Notes: generated from the letters alone by a model not told the origin. A DNA stretch of 64,000 nt from Stenotrophomonas sp. 57 (GCF_030291075.1 NZ_CP127407.1:186001-250000), one strand, 5' to 3'; shown: positions 45,521-56,751, numbered from the stretch's first letter. Numbers and translations are program-made.

Positions 45521-45927
45521 CGCGGTAGCGCCGGCCTCTGGCCGGCAACCCGTCGATGTTCCCGAGGTCCAGGTGGTTCCCGGCCAGCGGCCGGCACTAC
45601 CGGGCCTCGGAGCGATCAGGGTGGCCAGGGAAGGGCCAGACAACGCCGGCCGGTCGGGGGACCTGCCGGCGTTGTTGTATCGATGGAAACGCGATGAACG
45701 CAGGCAGCGTCAATCCGGCGCACCCCATTGCCCGACAACTTGGCCGAAACCCTGTGAAGGCGGCCATGAGATTGATCCGGAACGATTTTCCCCCGGGCGG
45801 TGGCGGGCAGAACGGCCACCGCGGGCCCTCATATCGGGAAAGCGGGCCACAGGGCTCAAAATGAGATAGGGCGCACATTTTAAAGCGGTGCTATGCTCCG
45901 CGGCTCACCAGGGGACGCTGGCGGCGG
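45521..45927. other. Intergenic gap with REP dimer and terminator-like hairpin
   Basis: This 407-bp region has no supported gene. It contains GTAGCGCCGGCC/GGCCGGCAAC (45525-45549) and a minus partner ending GGCACTAC (45575-45600). A CAACGCCGGC/GCCGGCGTTG stem (45641-45674) followed by TTGTAT ends aceA transcription. Near the right end, TGCTATGCT (about 45889-45897) is a candidate extended -10 for the GGDEF gene. Confidence 0.6.
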
Positions 45928-45936
45928 GTGCAGGGA

Positions 45937-46977
45937 ATGACCGGCAGGGGTGCGGCCGAGAACAGTGATGTGACGTCAGGTATCGCCCGGGTGGCGATGG
46001 CCGAGATCGTGCACGCGCTGCTGTCCGATGCCGAGGTCGCATTGTTCGCCAGATTCGCCCGCCCATGCAAGCTTCATGCCGGACAGTGGTTGTTCCAGCG
46101 CGGACATCGTGGCGAGCGCATGTACGTGATCCTGGAAGGCCAGATCGAACTGGACTTCGGCGAGGACCTGGTGATCAAGACGCTTGGCCAGCACGAGTTC
46201 TTCGGTGAGCTGGGGCTGCTGGTGGGCGATCACCCACGCAGCGCCAGCGCCCGTGCCCTGGTCGACTGCCAGGTGCTTGAGCTGGGGCCTGCCGACTTCC
46301 ATCGCCTGGTCGAATCCGATCCGGGCCTGGTCGCCTACTTCCTGCGCCGCACGATCATGCGCGTGCTGACCAACGAACAGGCCCTGATCAGCCAGCTGCG
46401 CCGGCGCAACCATGACCTGGAAACCGCGCTGGACAACCTGTACATCACCACCCACCAGCTGACCCACACCCGCGAGCTGGTGCGTACCGATGAACTGACC
46501 GGACTGCACAACCGCCGCGGCCTCACCCTGTACCTGCAGGAATGCCGTGCCGATGGCAGCGGGCTGCCGCAGGCGCTGCTGCTGATCGACTGCGACCGCT
46601 TCAAGCAGATCAATGACCGCCATGGCCACCAGGCGGGCGATCGCGTACTGCAGAGCATGGGCAACATCCTGCGCTCGATGGCCGGCGAGCAGGACCTGGC
46701 CTGCCGCCTCGGCGGTGACGAGTTCTGCCTGATCCTGCGCCGTGGCAACCACGAGATCGTGCAGCATGCGGCCGAGTTCATCCTCAGCGCGGTACACGGC
46801 CTGCTGGAACGCAGCCACGGTACGCCGCACGTCAGCCTGGTCAGCATCGGCGCCAGCCTGCTGGACCCGGATGCAGGCTGGAGCGAGTGGTATGCCAATG
46901 CGGACCGCGCGCTGTACCAGGCCAAGCGCGATGGCGGCAACTGCCTGCGTTGGGTGGATGCAGTGGACTCACCTTAG
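45937..46977 (+). CDS. Cyclic-nucleotide-binding GGDEF protein (diguanylate cyclase)
   Basis: This 346-residue protein has an N-terminal cNMP-binding domain (about 20-140; FQRGHRGERMYVILEGQIEL and FFGELGLLVGDHPRSASARA). A short coiled-coil linker leads to a GGDEF domain (about 180-345). The active-site GGDEF (259-263) is intact. The RxxD inhibitory site 5 residues before it is not, because GEQD stands there. It should make c-di-GMP under control of a bound cyclic nucleotide. The adjacent class III cyclase and gene order match the X. campestris XC_0249/XC_0250 cGMP pair known to me. The start is ATG 45937 or GTG 45928. Confidence 0.88.
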   Translation: MTGRGAAENSDVTSGIARVAMAEIVHALLSDAEVALFARFARPCKLHAGQWLFQRGHRGERMYVILEGQIELDFGEDLVIKTLGQHEFFGELGLLVGDHPRSASARALVDCQVLELGPADFHRLVESDPGLVAYFLRRTIMRVLTNEQALISQLRRRNHDLETALDNLYITTHQLTHTRELVRTDELTGLHNRRGLTLYLQECRADGSGLPQALLLIDCDRFKQINDRHGHQAGDRVLQSMGNILRSMAGEQDLACRLGGDEFCLILRRGNHEIVQHAAEFILSAVHGLLERSHGTPHVSLVSIGASLLDPDAGWSEWYANADRALYQAKRDGGNCLRWVDAVDSP

Positions 46978-46994
46978 ATCCGGAGACAGAGGCG

Positions 46995-49520
46995 ATGAAT
47001 GGCGACAACGGAACGTCGGCGCCGCACAACCAGCAACTGCGCGCCCTGCTGTTCACCGATCTGTGTGACTCACTGCTGCTGGTCGAACGCATCGGCGATG
47101 TCGCCGCCGCCGAACTGTTCCAGGAACACGACCGGCTGGTGCTGGCGCTGCAGCAGCGCTGGAACGGCCAGCTGATCGATCGCTCCGACGGGCTGTTCAT
47201 GCTGTTCGAGCGTCCGATCGATGCGCTCGGCTTCGCCCTGGACTACCAGCGTGGCCTGCAGCCGCTCGGGCAGGCGCGCGACATCCGCCTGCAGGCGCGG
47301 GCGGGGCTGCATGTGGGCGATGTGCTCACCTGGGAGAACAGTGCCGAGGCAGTGCGTGCCGGTGCCAAGGCGATCGAGGTCGAAGGGCTGGCCAAACCGA
47401 TGGCGGCGCGGTTGATGCAGCTGGCACGGCCGGGGCAGATCCTGCTTTCGGCGGTGGCCGAATCCATCGTGCGTCGTTCCAGCGCGTCGCTGGGTGCTAC
47501 AGCCGACGGCCTGCAGTGGCGGTCGTTCGGGCGCTGGCGATTCAAGGGCATCAGCCAACCTGCCGAGGTCTTCGGCGTACAGGCAGCGGGGATGCCCACG
47601 CCTGGACGGTTGCGGCACACGGCCAAGGCACGGCGTGATCTGCCGACGTGGCGCCGTCCGCTGGCCATGGCGGCACAGGCGGCTGTGCTGCTCGCTGCCG
47701 TACTTGGCGTTTGGTTGCTGACCCGGCCACAGCCGGCCATCGCCTTCGCCGAACGTGACTGGGTCGTGCTCGGTGGCCTGCACAACCTCACCGGCAATCC
47801 CCTGCTGGATGACGCACTGGACCAGGCGTTCCGGATCAGCCTCGAGCAGTCCCGCTACGTCAACGTCGTCAGTGACGACCGCGTCGGCCGCACCCTCGAA
47901 ATGATGCGCAAACCCCTGGATGGCGGCATCCGCGAACGTGGTGATGCCGCCGCCGTGGCGGTGCGCACGGGTGCACGCCTGCTGTTCGTGCCTTCGGCCA
48001 CCGATGTGGGAGGCCGTACCCGCTTCAGCGTGGAAGTGGTCGAGCCGTCGACGCTGCGCACGCTGGCCGTGGTATCGGCCGATGCGAAGGCCGGAGCGGT
48101 GCTGGCTGCGGTGGACGATGTTTCCCACCAGTTGCGCGATCGCCTGGGTGAAGAACAAGCGCTCATCCAGCGTGACAGCCAGACCCTGCCGGAGGTGACC
48201 ACGGGCAGCATGGATGCGCTGCGTGCGTTCGCGCTGGGCCAGAAGCGCTATGTGCGCGGCGACTACAAGGGGGCCTTGGCGTTCTACCAGCAGGCCACGG
48301 AGATCGATCCCGAGTTCGCATTGGCATGGTTGGGACAGACCCGCAGCCACTTTGCCGGAACGGATTTTGCCGCCGCCGCGACCTCATTGGCCAAGGCGCG
48401 AGAGTGGGCAGCGCATCTACCAACACGCGAGGCGCTGTACGTGCGTGCCTGGTCCCTGCAGATCGACGATCCGGACCAGGCGACCGACAGCTGGTTGCGC
48501 ATGGCCGAGATGTATCCGGATTATCTGGCTGCGACCAACAACGCTGCGATGAATCTCTACAACGAGAATCGATTTGCCGAAGCACTGCCCTTGGCGCAGC
48601 GGGTGGCAAGCAGCCGCGTTGATCTGCTTGCCATTGGCCAGGACCAGTATGGCCGCATCCTGCTTGCCCTTGGGCGATACGATGATGCGGACCGCGCTTT
48701 GGCACTGGCGGCCTCCACGGGCTGGGAAGGTGCATTGATGCGCCAGGCCACGGTCGCCGCTGCGCGCGCGGACTACCGCAAAGCCGAACAGTTGCTGCAG
48801 CGTATTGATCCAGGCAACTACCACGCCGATATCTTCCGCACGGCCATCGCCCTGGACAGCGGCAGGATCGACGTGGCACTGGCCAGTGCCGAGCGTGGCA
48901 TGCAGCGTAGCCTTGGCAAGTCAGGCATCGATCGCTATGTCTACTACCTGCCGCTTGCCGTTGCACATCTCCAATCGGGCCAGGGCCAGTCAGCGATCGC
49001 GCTGGTGGAGGAGGTCGGTCGCGTGGCCTTCGTGGATATCGAGGGCAGACCCGCAGTGGATATCGTCGACCGCGTGGTGACGGCGCAGGCAGCAGCGCTG
49101 GTCGGGCTGCGGCTGGGAAACACGAAGGTGGCCGCGCAGGTTCAGGCGCGCATCGCAGCGATCAGGTCGCTTCCTGACAGCGTGATGATCAAGGAATTCG
49201 ACGCGGTGATCCGCGCCGAGCGCCTGCGTGGCGAAAACAGGCCCGCAGAGGCGCTGGAGATCCTGCAGCCGTTCCTGGGGGAGCGCTCGCGCGTCCAGAC
49301 CCGGGTGGCAGCGCTGCAGGCGGCGCGCGCAGCGGGAGACGAATCGCTCGCCGGCCAGCAGTTGCGCTGGCTGCAATCCAGGCAAGGGCTGGCCTACGCC
49401 GAACTTGAGTGTGCGTTCTGCCTGCAGGGATTGAACATCCTCGATATCCGCAGCGTGGAAGGCGCTACGGATACCCGCGGACCGGTGAAGGCTCCGGTCA
49501 TGCCCGGCACCGCGGGCTGA
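46995..49520 (+). CDS. Class III nucleotidyl cyclase with membrane helix and TPR region
   Basis: This 841-residue protein has a class III cyclase domain (about 15-195) with metal-binding Asp in LLFTDLCDS and DRSDGLFMLF, and the turn RAGLHVGDV. A single membrane helix lies near 222-244 (MAAQAAVLLAAVLGVWLL). Next is a domain (about 255-400) resembling TolB/FlgO-like modules, and then several TPR repeats (about 410-760; RYVRGDYKGALAFYQQATEI). It starts 17 bp after the cNMP-GGDEF gene, so the two form an operon. By homology it is the guanylate cyclase feeding the GGDEF partner. Whether it makes cGMP or cAMP is not decided from sequence. Confidence 0.85.
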   Translation: MNGDNGTSAPHNQQLRALLFTDLCDSLLLVERIGDVAAAELFQEHDRLVLALQQRWNGQLIDRSDGLFMLFERPIDALGFALDYQRGLQPLGQARDIRLQARAGLHVGDVLTWENSAEAVRAGAKAIEVEGLAKPMAARLMQLARPGQILLSAVAESIVRRSSASLGATADGLQWRSFGRWRFKGISQPAEVFGVQAAGMPTPGRLRHTAKARRDLPTWRRPLAMAAQAAVLLAAVLGVWLLTRPQPAIAFAERDWVVLGGLHNLTGNPLLDDALDQAFRISLEQSRYVNVVSDDRVGRTLEMMRKPLDGGIRERGDAAAVAVRTGARLLFVPSATDVGGRTRFSVEVVEPSTLRTLAVVSADAKAGAVLAAVDDVSHQLRDRLGEEQALIQRDSQTLPEVTTGSMDALRAFALGQKRYVRGDYKGALAFYQQATEIDPEFALAWLGQTRSHFAGTDFAAAATSLAKAREWAAHLPTREALYVRAWSLQIDDPDQATDSWLRMAEMYPDYLAATNNAAMNLYNENRFAEALPLAQRVASSRVDLLAIGQDQYGRILLALGRYDDADRALALAASTGWEGALMRQATVAAARADYRKAEQLLQRIDPGNYHADIFRTAIALDSGRIDVALASAERGMQRSLGKSGIDRYVYYLPLAVAHLQSGQGQSAIALVEEVGRVAFVDIEGRPAVDIVDRVVTAQAAALVGLRLGNTKVAAQVQARIAAIRSLPDSVMIKEFDAVIRAERLRGENRPAEALEILQPFLGERSRVQTRVAALQAARAAGDESLAGQQLRWLQSRQGLAYAELECAFCLQGLNILDIRSVEGATDTRGPVKAPVMPGTAG

Positions 49521-49526
49521 AACGGG

Positions 49527-49838
49527 TCAGCGCAGCGTACGCGGTGCGTCGCCGGTGTGGCCGTTCTCCAGCATCGGTACGTTGAAGGCCGCGCCGGATG
49601 TAAGCATGGCGACGATCTGCGGCAGTGCCTGCGCGATGACGGCCTTGTCGGCCAGCTCGATGGAAGCACAGCACATGGCGACGAACTGGCTCAGTTCGGC
49701 CGGGTCTTCCGGAACGTGACCCGCTTCCAGCAGCGCTGCTTCCGGCGACTGGGTGAAGCGGCCACGGAAGGCATCGTCGGTGGCGAGCAGGTTGACAAGA
49801 TTCTGCGCGACGGCAGGTTCCAGCTGCAGGGTGGGCAT
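49527..49838 (-). CDS. RiPP precursor-like peptide with NHLP/Nif11-type leader
   Basis: This 103-residue protein has no signal peptide. Residues 1-80 resemble the nitrile-hydratase-like/Nif11-like leaders of modified peptides: an amphipathic start (LVNLLATDDAFRGRF), SPEAALLEAG, CCAS (Cys56, Cys57) and a hydrophobic helix AVIAQALPQIVAMLTSG. The short C-terminal 20 residues (NVPMLENGHTGDAPRTLR) would be the core. It contains no Cys or Ser and two Thr. It is divergent from a SagB-like dehydrogenase, the only maturation enzyme here. ATG 49838 has a weak ribosome site. The family call is by pattern; the product is unknown. Confidence 0.6.
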   Translation of the reverse strand: MPTLQLEPAVAQNLVNLLATDDAFRGRFTQSPEAALLEAGHVPEDPAELSQFVAMCCASIELADKAVIAQALPQIVAMLTSGAAFNVPMLENGHTGDAPRTLR

Positions 49839-49971
49839 GGTGGAGTCCGGAAGAGTCGGTGTGGAACCTTGATGTCGGCACCGGGGGACGCTTCTTGAGT
49901 AGTCATCGCGTTGCCATCAAGGAATCGCCTCATCGCTCGATAACGTGGCAGGAATGTTGAAAGGAACGAGC
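49839..49971. promoter_or_regulatory. Divergent promoter region of the peptide/dehydrogenase pair
   Basis: This 133-bp gap separates the precursor-like gene and the SagB-like gene. AAAGGA (49959-49964) is the ribosome site for the plus-strand gene. No consensus promoter is obvious. The small size implies shared control of the pair. Confidence 0.4.
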
Positions 49972-51147
49972 ATGCAGGTCAGGCGCTGTGCGGTACTGAT
50001 GATGGAGCCGCGGGAGACAACGACGTTCGATCTTCAGGACCTGGTGCAGGGAGGAAATGGCCTCCGTCGCAGCCAGGTCTGGCTGGCGCTGGCACCGCAC
50101 CTGCCTGAGCCGATCGAGCTCAGCGCCGCGCACCAGGCCTGGCTGGGCAGGCTCAGCCCCAGCGTATGGCAGGACATCGCCGTGGACAGTGAGGAGGCGG
50201 GAATGATCCCGGCGTTGCAGCAGGCAGGACTGGTGTTTGTCCGGGGCAGCGCGACGGACGCAGCGTCGATTGCCGACGAGGCGTTGCGCTCTACCTACTG
50301 GCACCCGCTTGCTGCCGTGCTGCACGCATTCTCGCGCTGGGATGGGGTGGATGCCGTCGGCAACATGCGCGCGTCCAGGACCGAGACGGCCGTGCAGATG
50401 CGCGAAACGCTGGGAGCGCCGCCTGCGACTACGGTGTCACGTTGCAGCGAGGGTGCCATTGCATTGCCCAGGGCCGAGCCTGCGGCCTTCGACGCATTGC
50501 TGGCCCGTCGCGCAACCTGCCGCAATTTCGACTGGCAGCGACCGCTGTCGCTGCCGCTGCTGGCGCGGATGCTGCAACGAACCTTCGGCAGCACCGGCGA
50601 GCACCGTGTCGGCGAGGACCTGGTGTTCCTGAAGAAGAACGTGCCTTCCGGCGGTGGTCTGCATCCCATCGAGGCCTATCTGGTCGTGCAGAACGTCGAA
50701 GGCCTGCCGGCAGGTCTCTATCACTATCGCGGCGATACCCATGTGCTGGAGCCGGTGCCCTCGGAAAGCACGGTGGACCGCGACTTCGTGATGGATGCTG
50801 TCGGCCAGCAGCACTGGTTCGCCGACGCCCATGTGCTGGTGATCCTGGCGCCGCGCTTCGACCGCACGTTCTGGAAGTATCGCCAGCACGCGAAAAGCTA
50901 CCGCGTCATTGCCCTCGAGGCCGGGCATCTGTCGCAGACCCTGTATCTGGCCGCGACCGACGATGGCCTGGGGGCGTTCATCACCGCGGCGATCAACGAG
51001 AAAGCGATCGAGCGCGCCCTTTCGCTGGATCCGGTCACCGAGGGCGTCCTTGCCGTATGCGGTTTCGGCTGGCGCGCCCCGACCATGACCACGACCGAGC
51101 TGGACCCGGCAGGCGTGATCTGGAATCCCGAAGACCGCGCGGTCTGA
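49972..51147 (+). CDS. SagB-type dehydrogenase, putative peptide maturation enzyme
   Basis: This 391-residue protein has a C-terminal nitroreductase/SagB-type FMN domain (about 165-385) with RRATCRNFDWQRPLSLPLL, PSGGGLHPIEAYLVVQNV, LYLAATDDGLGAFI and VLAVCGFG. The N-terminal 160 residues are an uncharacterised extension resembling those of peptide-maturation SagB relatives. SagB enzymes oxidise azolines to azoles in modified peptides. ATG 49972 has AAAGGA 7 nt upstream. Its partner is the divergent precursor-like gene. No cyclodehydratase/YcaO, protease or exporter gene is in the window, so its reaction here is open. Confidence 0.75.
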   Translation: MQVRRCAVLMMEPRETTTFDLQDLVQGGNGLRRSQVWLALAPHLPEPIELSAAHQAWLGRLSPSVWQDIAVDSEEAGMIPALQQAGLVFVRGSATDAASIADEALRSTYWHPLAAVLHAFSRWDGVDAVGNMRASRTETAVQMRETLGAPPATTVSRCSEGAIALPRAEPAAFDALLARRATCRNFDWQRPLSLPLLARMLQRTFGSTGEHRVGEDLVFLKKNVPSGGGLHPIEAYLVVQNVEGLPAGLYHYRGDTHVLEPVPSESTVDRDFVMDAVGQQHWFADAHVLVILAPRFDRTFWKYRQHAKSYRVIALEAGHLSQTLYLAATDDGLGAFITAAINEKAIERALSLDPVTEGVLAVCGFGWRAPTMTTTELDPAGVIWNPEDRAV

Positions 51148-51167
51148 ATCGCGCGGCCCGTGCTGCA

Positions 51168-53183
51168 TCACGCCGCTTCGAAGTCCACCAGCACCGCGCC
51201 ATCACCCACCTGGTCGCCGGCCTTGGCACGGTAGCCCTTCACCGTACCGTCGACCGGCGCCTGCAGGGTGTGCTCCATCTTCATCGCTTCCAGCACCACC
51301 AGCGGCGTGCCGCGCTTGACCTCGGTGCCGGCCGCGACCAGCGTGGCGACGATCCTGCCGGGCATCGGCGCCAGCAGGCTGCCGGCATCGGCCACGGCGT
51401 GGTCCGATTCGCCCACCGGATCATGCAGGGTGAAGCGGTGCTGGCCATCGGCGCCGAACAGATACAGCTGGTCGCCCCCGCGCAGCAGTTGCAGTGACCA
51501 ACGGCGCTCGCCCAGCTGCACGGTCAGATGCTGTGCATCGGCCGTACCGATCACCTGCACCGGTGCTGCGTCGTCGCACTGCACGCGCCAGCTATCGGCC
51601 TGCGGCCACACCTTCAGCGTGTGCCGGCGCTCTCCCTGCTGCAGCGGCAGCACGCGCGGCGCGGATGCGCCGAGGCGCCAGCCGTCCTGGGACTGCCATG
51701 GCGAATGCGGGTCACGGGCATCGGTGGTGGCTGCTGCAGTGCTGGTGACGGCGGCCACCGCCGCCAGCAGCCACAGTGCATCGTCGCTGTCGCCGACTAC
51801 GCTCAACGCCGCCTGTTCGCGTTCGATCAGCGCGGTGTCCAGCTTGGCGTGGGCGAACGAATCGGTGTTGACCAGCCGGCGCAGGAAGCCGGCATTGGTG
51901 GTCACGCCCACCACCTGGCAGTCGGCCAGGGCCTGGCTCATGCGGCGCAGCGCGGCGTCGCGGTCCACGTCCCAGACGATCAGCTTGGCGATCATCGGGT
52001 CGTAGAACGGGGTGATGCTGTCGCCTTCCTCCACGCCGGCATCCACCCGCACATGGGCCGACGGCGTGGGCAGGCGCAGACGGCGCAGGGTGCCGGTGGA
52101 GGGCAGGAAGCCGCGGTCGGCATCTTCGGCGTACAGACGCGCCTCGATGGCATGACCGTGAATCGCCAACTGCTCCTGGCGCAGCGGCAGCGGCTGGCCC
52201 GAAGCCACGCGCAGCTGCCACTCCACCAGGTCGGTGCCGGTGATGTACTCGGTCACCGGGTGTTCGACCTGCAGGCGGGTGTTCATTTCCATGAAGTAGA
52301 AATCGCCGTCCGGGCCGGCGATGAACTCCACGGTGCCCGCACCCTCATAGCCCACCGCGCGCGCGGCATCGACCGCGGCCTTGCCCATCGCCGCACGACG
52401 CTCGGCACTCATGCCCGGCGCAGGTGCTTCTTCCAGCACCTTCTGGTGGCGGCGCTGCACCGAGCAGTCGCGCTCGAACAGGTACACCGCCTCGCCGTGG
52501 CTGTCGCCGAACACCTGGATCTCGATATGGCGCGGGCGCTCGACGTATTTCTCGACCAGCACGTGATCGTTGCCGAACGCCGAGGCCGCCTCGCGCTGGC
52601 AGCTGGCCAGCGCATCGACGAAGTCCTCGCTGCGCTCGACCTTGCGCATGCCCTTGCCACCGCCACCGGCGCTGGCCTTGATCAGCATTGGGTAGCCGAT
52701 GGCATCGGCCTGCGCGCGCAGGAAGTCCGGTGCCTGCTGGTCGCCGTGGTAGCCCGGGGTCAGCGGCACGCCGGCCTTGGCCATCAATGCCTTGGCCGCG
52801 CTCTTGTCACCCATCGCGCGGATGGCGCTGGCCGGCGGCCCGATGAAGGTGATGCCTGCGGCGGCGCAGGCGTCGGCGAAGTCGGCATTCTCGGACAGGA
52901 AGCCGTAGCCGGGGTGGATGGCCTGCGCGCCGGTGGCGCGTGCGGCGTCGAGCAGGGCATCGCCGCGCAGGTAGCTTTCCCGCGCGGCGGCCGGGCCGAT
53001 GTGGATGGCTTCGTCGGCAAGGCGTACGTGGCGCGCGTTGCGGTCGGCATCGGAATACACCGCCACGGTGGCGATGCCGAGGCGACGGCAGGTGGCGATG
53101 ACGCGGCAGGCGATCTCGCCGCGGTTGGCGATCAGGACTTTGGTGAACATGGCAACGGGCTTCATGGGAGCGTGCTCGGTCAT
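51168..53183 (-). CDS. liuD: Methylcrotonyl-CoA carboxylase, biotin-containing alpha subunit
   Basis: This protein of about 671 residues has a biotin-carboxylase part (FTKVLIANRGEIACRVIATC at the start, KASAGGGGKGMRKV, MEMNTRLQVEHPVTE) and a C-terminal biotinyl domain with EAMKMEH (modified Lys). With the beta subunit it carboxylates 3-methylcrotonyl-CoA in leucine breakdown. The start is uncertain among ATG 53183, 53165 and 53150; homology begins at the last, but 53183 lies just 8 nt after liuB. It is the last gene of the liu operon and convergent with the SagB-like gene. Confidence 0.93.
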   Translation of the reverse strand: MTEHAPMKPVAMFTKVLIANRGEIACRVIATCRRLGIATVAVYSDADRNARHVRLADEAIHIGPAAARESYLRGDALLDAARATGAQAIHPGYGFLSENADFADACAAAGITFIGPPASAIRAMGDKSAAKALMAKAGVPLTPGYHGDQQAPDFLRAQADAIGYPMLIKASAGGGGKGMRKVERSEDFVDALASCQREAASAFGNDHVLVEKYVERPRHIEIQVFGDSHGEAVYLFERDCSVQRRHQKVLEEAPAPGMSAERRAAMGKAAVDAARAVGYEGAGTVEFIAGPDGDFYFMEMNTRLQVEHPVTEYITGTDLVEWQLRVASGQPLPLRQEQLAIHGHAIEARLYAEDADRGFLPSTGTLRRLRLPTPSAHVRVDAGVEEGDSITPFYDPMIAKLIVWDVDRDAALRRMSQALADCQVVGVTTNAGFLRRLVNTDSFAHAKLDTALIEREQAALSVVGDSDDALWLLAAVAAVTSTAAATTDARDPHSPWQSQDGWRLGASAPRVLPLQQGERRHTLKVWPQADSWRVQCDDAAPVQVIGTADAQHLTVQLGERRWSLQLLRGGDQLYLFGADGQHRFTLHDPVGESDHAVADAGSLLAPMPGRIVATLVAAGTEVKRGTPLVVLEAMKMEHTLQAPVDGTVKGYRAKAGDQVGDGAVLVDFEAA

Positions 53184-53191
53184 GGCACGGG

Positions 53192-54802
<1,611 letters not shown>

Positions 54803-54812
54803 CGCAGTGGCC

Positions 54813-55976
54813 TTACAGGGTGCGCTGGAACAGTTCGCGGCCGATCAGCATGCGGCGGATCTCCGAGGTGCCGGCGCCGATTTCATACAGCTTGGCGTCG
54901 CGCCACAGGCGGCCGGTCGGGTACTCGTTGATGTAGCCGTTGCCGCCTAGGATCTGGATCGCCTGGCCGGTCAGCCAGGTGGCTTTCTCGGCAGCGTAGA
55001 GGATGGCGCCGGCGGCATCCTGACGGGTGGTGCGGCCCTGGTCGCAGGCGCGCGCCACGGCGTAGACATAAGCGCGGCAGGCACCCAGGCCCACGTACAT
55101 GTCGGCGATCTTGGCCTGGATCAGCTGGAAGCTGCCGATCGCCTCGCCGAACTGGTGGCGCTCATGCACGTACGGCATCACCACGTCCATGGCCGCGGCC
55201 ATCAGGCCCAGCGGGCCACCGGACAGCACCACGCGCTCGTAGTCCAGGCCGGACATCAGCACGCGCACGCCGCCGCCGACCTGGCCCAGCACGTTCTCTT
55301 CGGGCACTTCGCAGTCCTGGAACACCAGCTCGCAGGTGGGCGAGGAGCGCATGCCCAGCTTGTCCAGCTTCTGCGCGGTCGTGAAGCCCTTCATGCCCTT
55401 CTCGACCAGGAAGGCGGTGATGCCCTTGGCACCGGCGTCCATGTCGGTCTTTGCATAGACCACCAGCACGTCGGCATCGGGGCCGTTGGTGATCCACATC
55501 TTGTTGCCGTTGAGCACGTAGCGGTCGCCGCGCTTGTCCGCGCGCAGCTTCATCGACACCACGTCCGAACCGGCGCCCGGTTCGCTCATCGCCAGCGCGC
55601 CCACCTTGGCACCGCTGCACAGGTCGGGCAGGAAGCGCTGCTTCTGTTCCTCGTTGCCGTTCTTGCGCAGCTGGTTCACGCACAGGTTGGAATGCGCGCC
55701 ATAGGACAGGCCGATGCCACCGGAGGCGCGCGAGATTTCTTCCATCGCCACCACGTGGGCCAGGTAGCCCATGCCGGTACCGCCGTATGCTTCCTCCACG
55801 GTGAGGCCGAGCAGGCCCTGTTCGCCCAGCTTGGGCCACAGGGTCAGCGGGAACTGGTTGGTGGCATCGGCCTCGGCGGCCAGCGGTGCGACCTCGGCGG
55901 CGGCAAAATGGGCCACGCTCTGGCGCAGCAGGTCGATCTCCTCACCGAGATCGAAGTTCAGGGATGGCACGTGCAT
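54813..55976 (-). CDS. liuA: Isovaleryl-CoA dehydrogenase
   Basis: This 387-residue acyl-CoA dehydrogenase has [30 protein letters not shown] and [19 protein letters not shown]. The catalytic Glu sits at E247 in [16 protein letters not shown], the helix position characteristic of isovaleryl-CoA dehydrogenase rather than the usual later position. It oxidises isovaleryl-CoA to methylcrotonyl-CoA and donates electrons to ETF. It is the first gene of liuA-liuB-liuD and divergent from a TetR regulator. Confidence 0.95.
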   Translation of the reverse strand: MHVPSLNFDLGEEIDLLRQSVAHFAAAEVAPLAAEADATNQFPLTLWPKLGEQGLLGLTVEEAYGGTGMGYLAHVVAMEEISRASGGIGLSYGAHSNLCVNQLRKNGNEEQKQRFLPDLCSGAKVGALAMSEPGAGSDVVSMKLRADKRGDRYVLNGNKMWITNGPDADVLVVYAKTDMDAGAKGITAFLVEKGMKGFTTAQKLDKLGMRSSPTCELVFQDCEVPEENVLGQVGGGVRVLMSGLDYERVVLSGGPLGLMAAAMDVVMPYVHERHQFGEAIGSFQLIQAKIADMYVGLGACRAYVYAVARACDQGRTTRQDAAGAILYAAEKATWLTGQAIQILGGNGYINEYPTGRLWRDAKLYEIGAGTSEIRRMLIGRELFQRTL

Positions 55977-56098
55977 TGCGGTGGCTCCACGGCGGGACTG
56001 CAGGGAATGGACGCACCCGGCGGGGGAGTGGGCGACGGTTTCCAGGACCGCCACCCACACGGGCGATGGCCCCAGCGTAGCGGGGTTCGGGAAAGAAG

Positions 56099-56135
56099 TG
56101 AATACAAATTCAAAAATTGAAAATAGAATCAAAAC
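56099..56135. promoter_or_regulatory. Operator/promoter region between liuA and tetR
   Basis: An A/T-rich patch holds the palindrome TTCAAAAATTGAA (56109-56121) and a TAGAAT -10 box (56124-56129) located 6 nt before the TetR ATG. The palindrome adjoins the -10, fitting autorepression and control of the divergent liu operon by the TetR protein. The site assignment is inferred. Confidence 0.5.
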
Positions 56136-56744
56136 ATGGCCTACAAACGCTCTGCACTGATGGAAGAACGACTGGCCGGGGCCCGGGAACGGATCCTGCT
56201 GGCCACCCGTGAGCTGGTCGCCGCCGGCGGCTGGCGCAACGCCCCGGTGACCGCGGTGGCGACCCAGGCGGGGGTGTCCACCGGCCTGATCTACCGCCAC
56301 TTCCCGTCCAAGGCCGAGCTGTTCGTGGAAGTGCTCAACGCCGCCGTGGCCCACGAAGTGGCGATCATGGAGCGCATCGCCAGCGGCCCGGAGGTCGCCA
56401 GCGAGCGGTTGCGGCTGGCGATCACCGCCTTCGTCCGCCGCGCGCTGGCCGGGCCGGGGCTGGCCCATGCCTTCATCGTTGAACCGGTCGACCCGGACGT
56501 GGAGGCCGAGCGCATGCGCGGTCGTCGCGCGTTCGGCGATGTGTTCCTGCGCCTGGTGGAAGAGGGCGTGGCGGCTGGTGAGCTGCCGGCGCAGGACGCG
56601 CACGTCGCCGCCGCCTGCCTGGTCGGTGCCTTTACCGAGGCGATGGTCGGCCCCACCGCACCCAGCCGTGAAGCGCACCGCGACGAGGACGCGCTGGTCG
56701 ACGCGATCTGCAGCTTCTGCCTGCGCGCGATCGGCGCCCGGTAA
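56136..56744 (+). CDS. TetR-family regulator, likely of the liu operon
   Basis: This 202-residue TetR protein has a helix-turn-helix at about 15-62 ([20 protein letters not shown] and [17 protein letters not shown]) and a helical ligand domain. It is divergent from liuA with an A/T-rich operator-like gap of 159 bp, so it probably represses branched-chain acyl-CoA catabolism, as LiuQ-type TetR proteins do in other proteobacteria. MerR-type LiuR is absent. The mRNA is predicted to be leaderless. Confidence 0.88.
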   Translation: MAYKRSALMEERLAGARERILLATRELVAAGGWRNAPVTAVATQAGVSTGLIYRHFPSKAELFVEVLNAAVAHEVAIMERIASGPEVASERLRLAITAFVRRALAGPGLAHAFIVEPVDPDVEAERMRGRRAFGDVFLRLVEEGVAAGELPAQDAHVAAACLVGAFTEAMVGPTAPSREAHRDEDALVDAICSFCLRAIGAR

Positions 56745-56751
56745 TCCGGTC

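Noticed and set aside
45556..45869. Short plus frames between aceA and the GGDEF gene
   Set aside because: They cross REP palindromes and a terminator-like hairpin; no conserved pattern or ribosome site.
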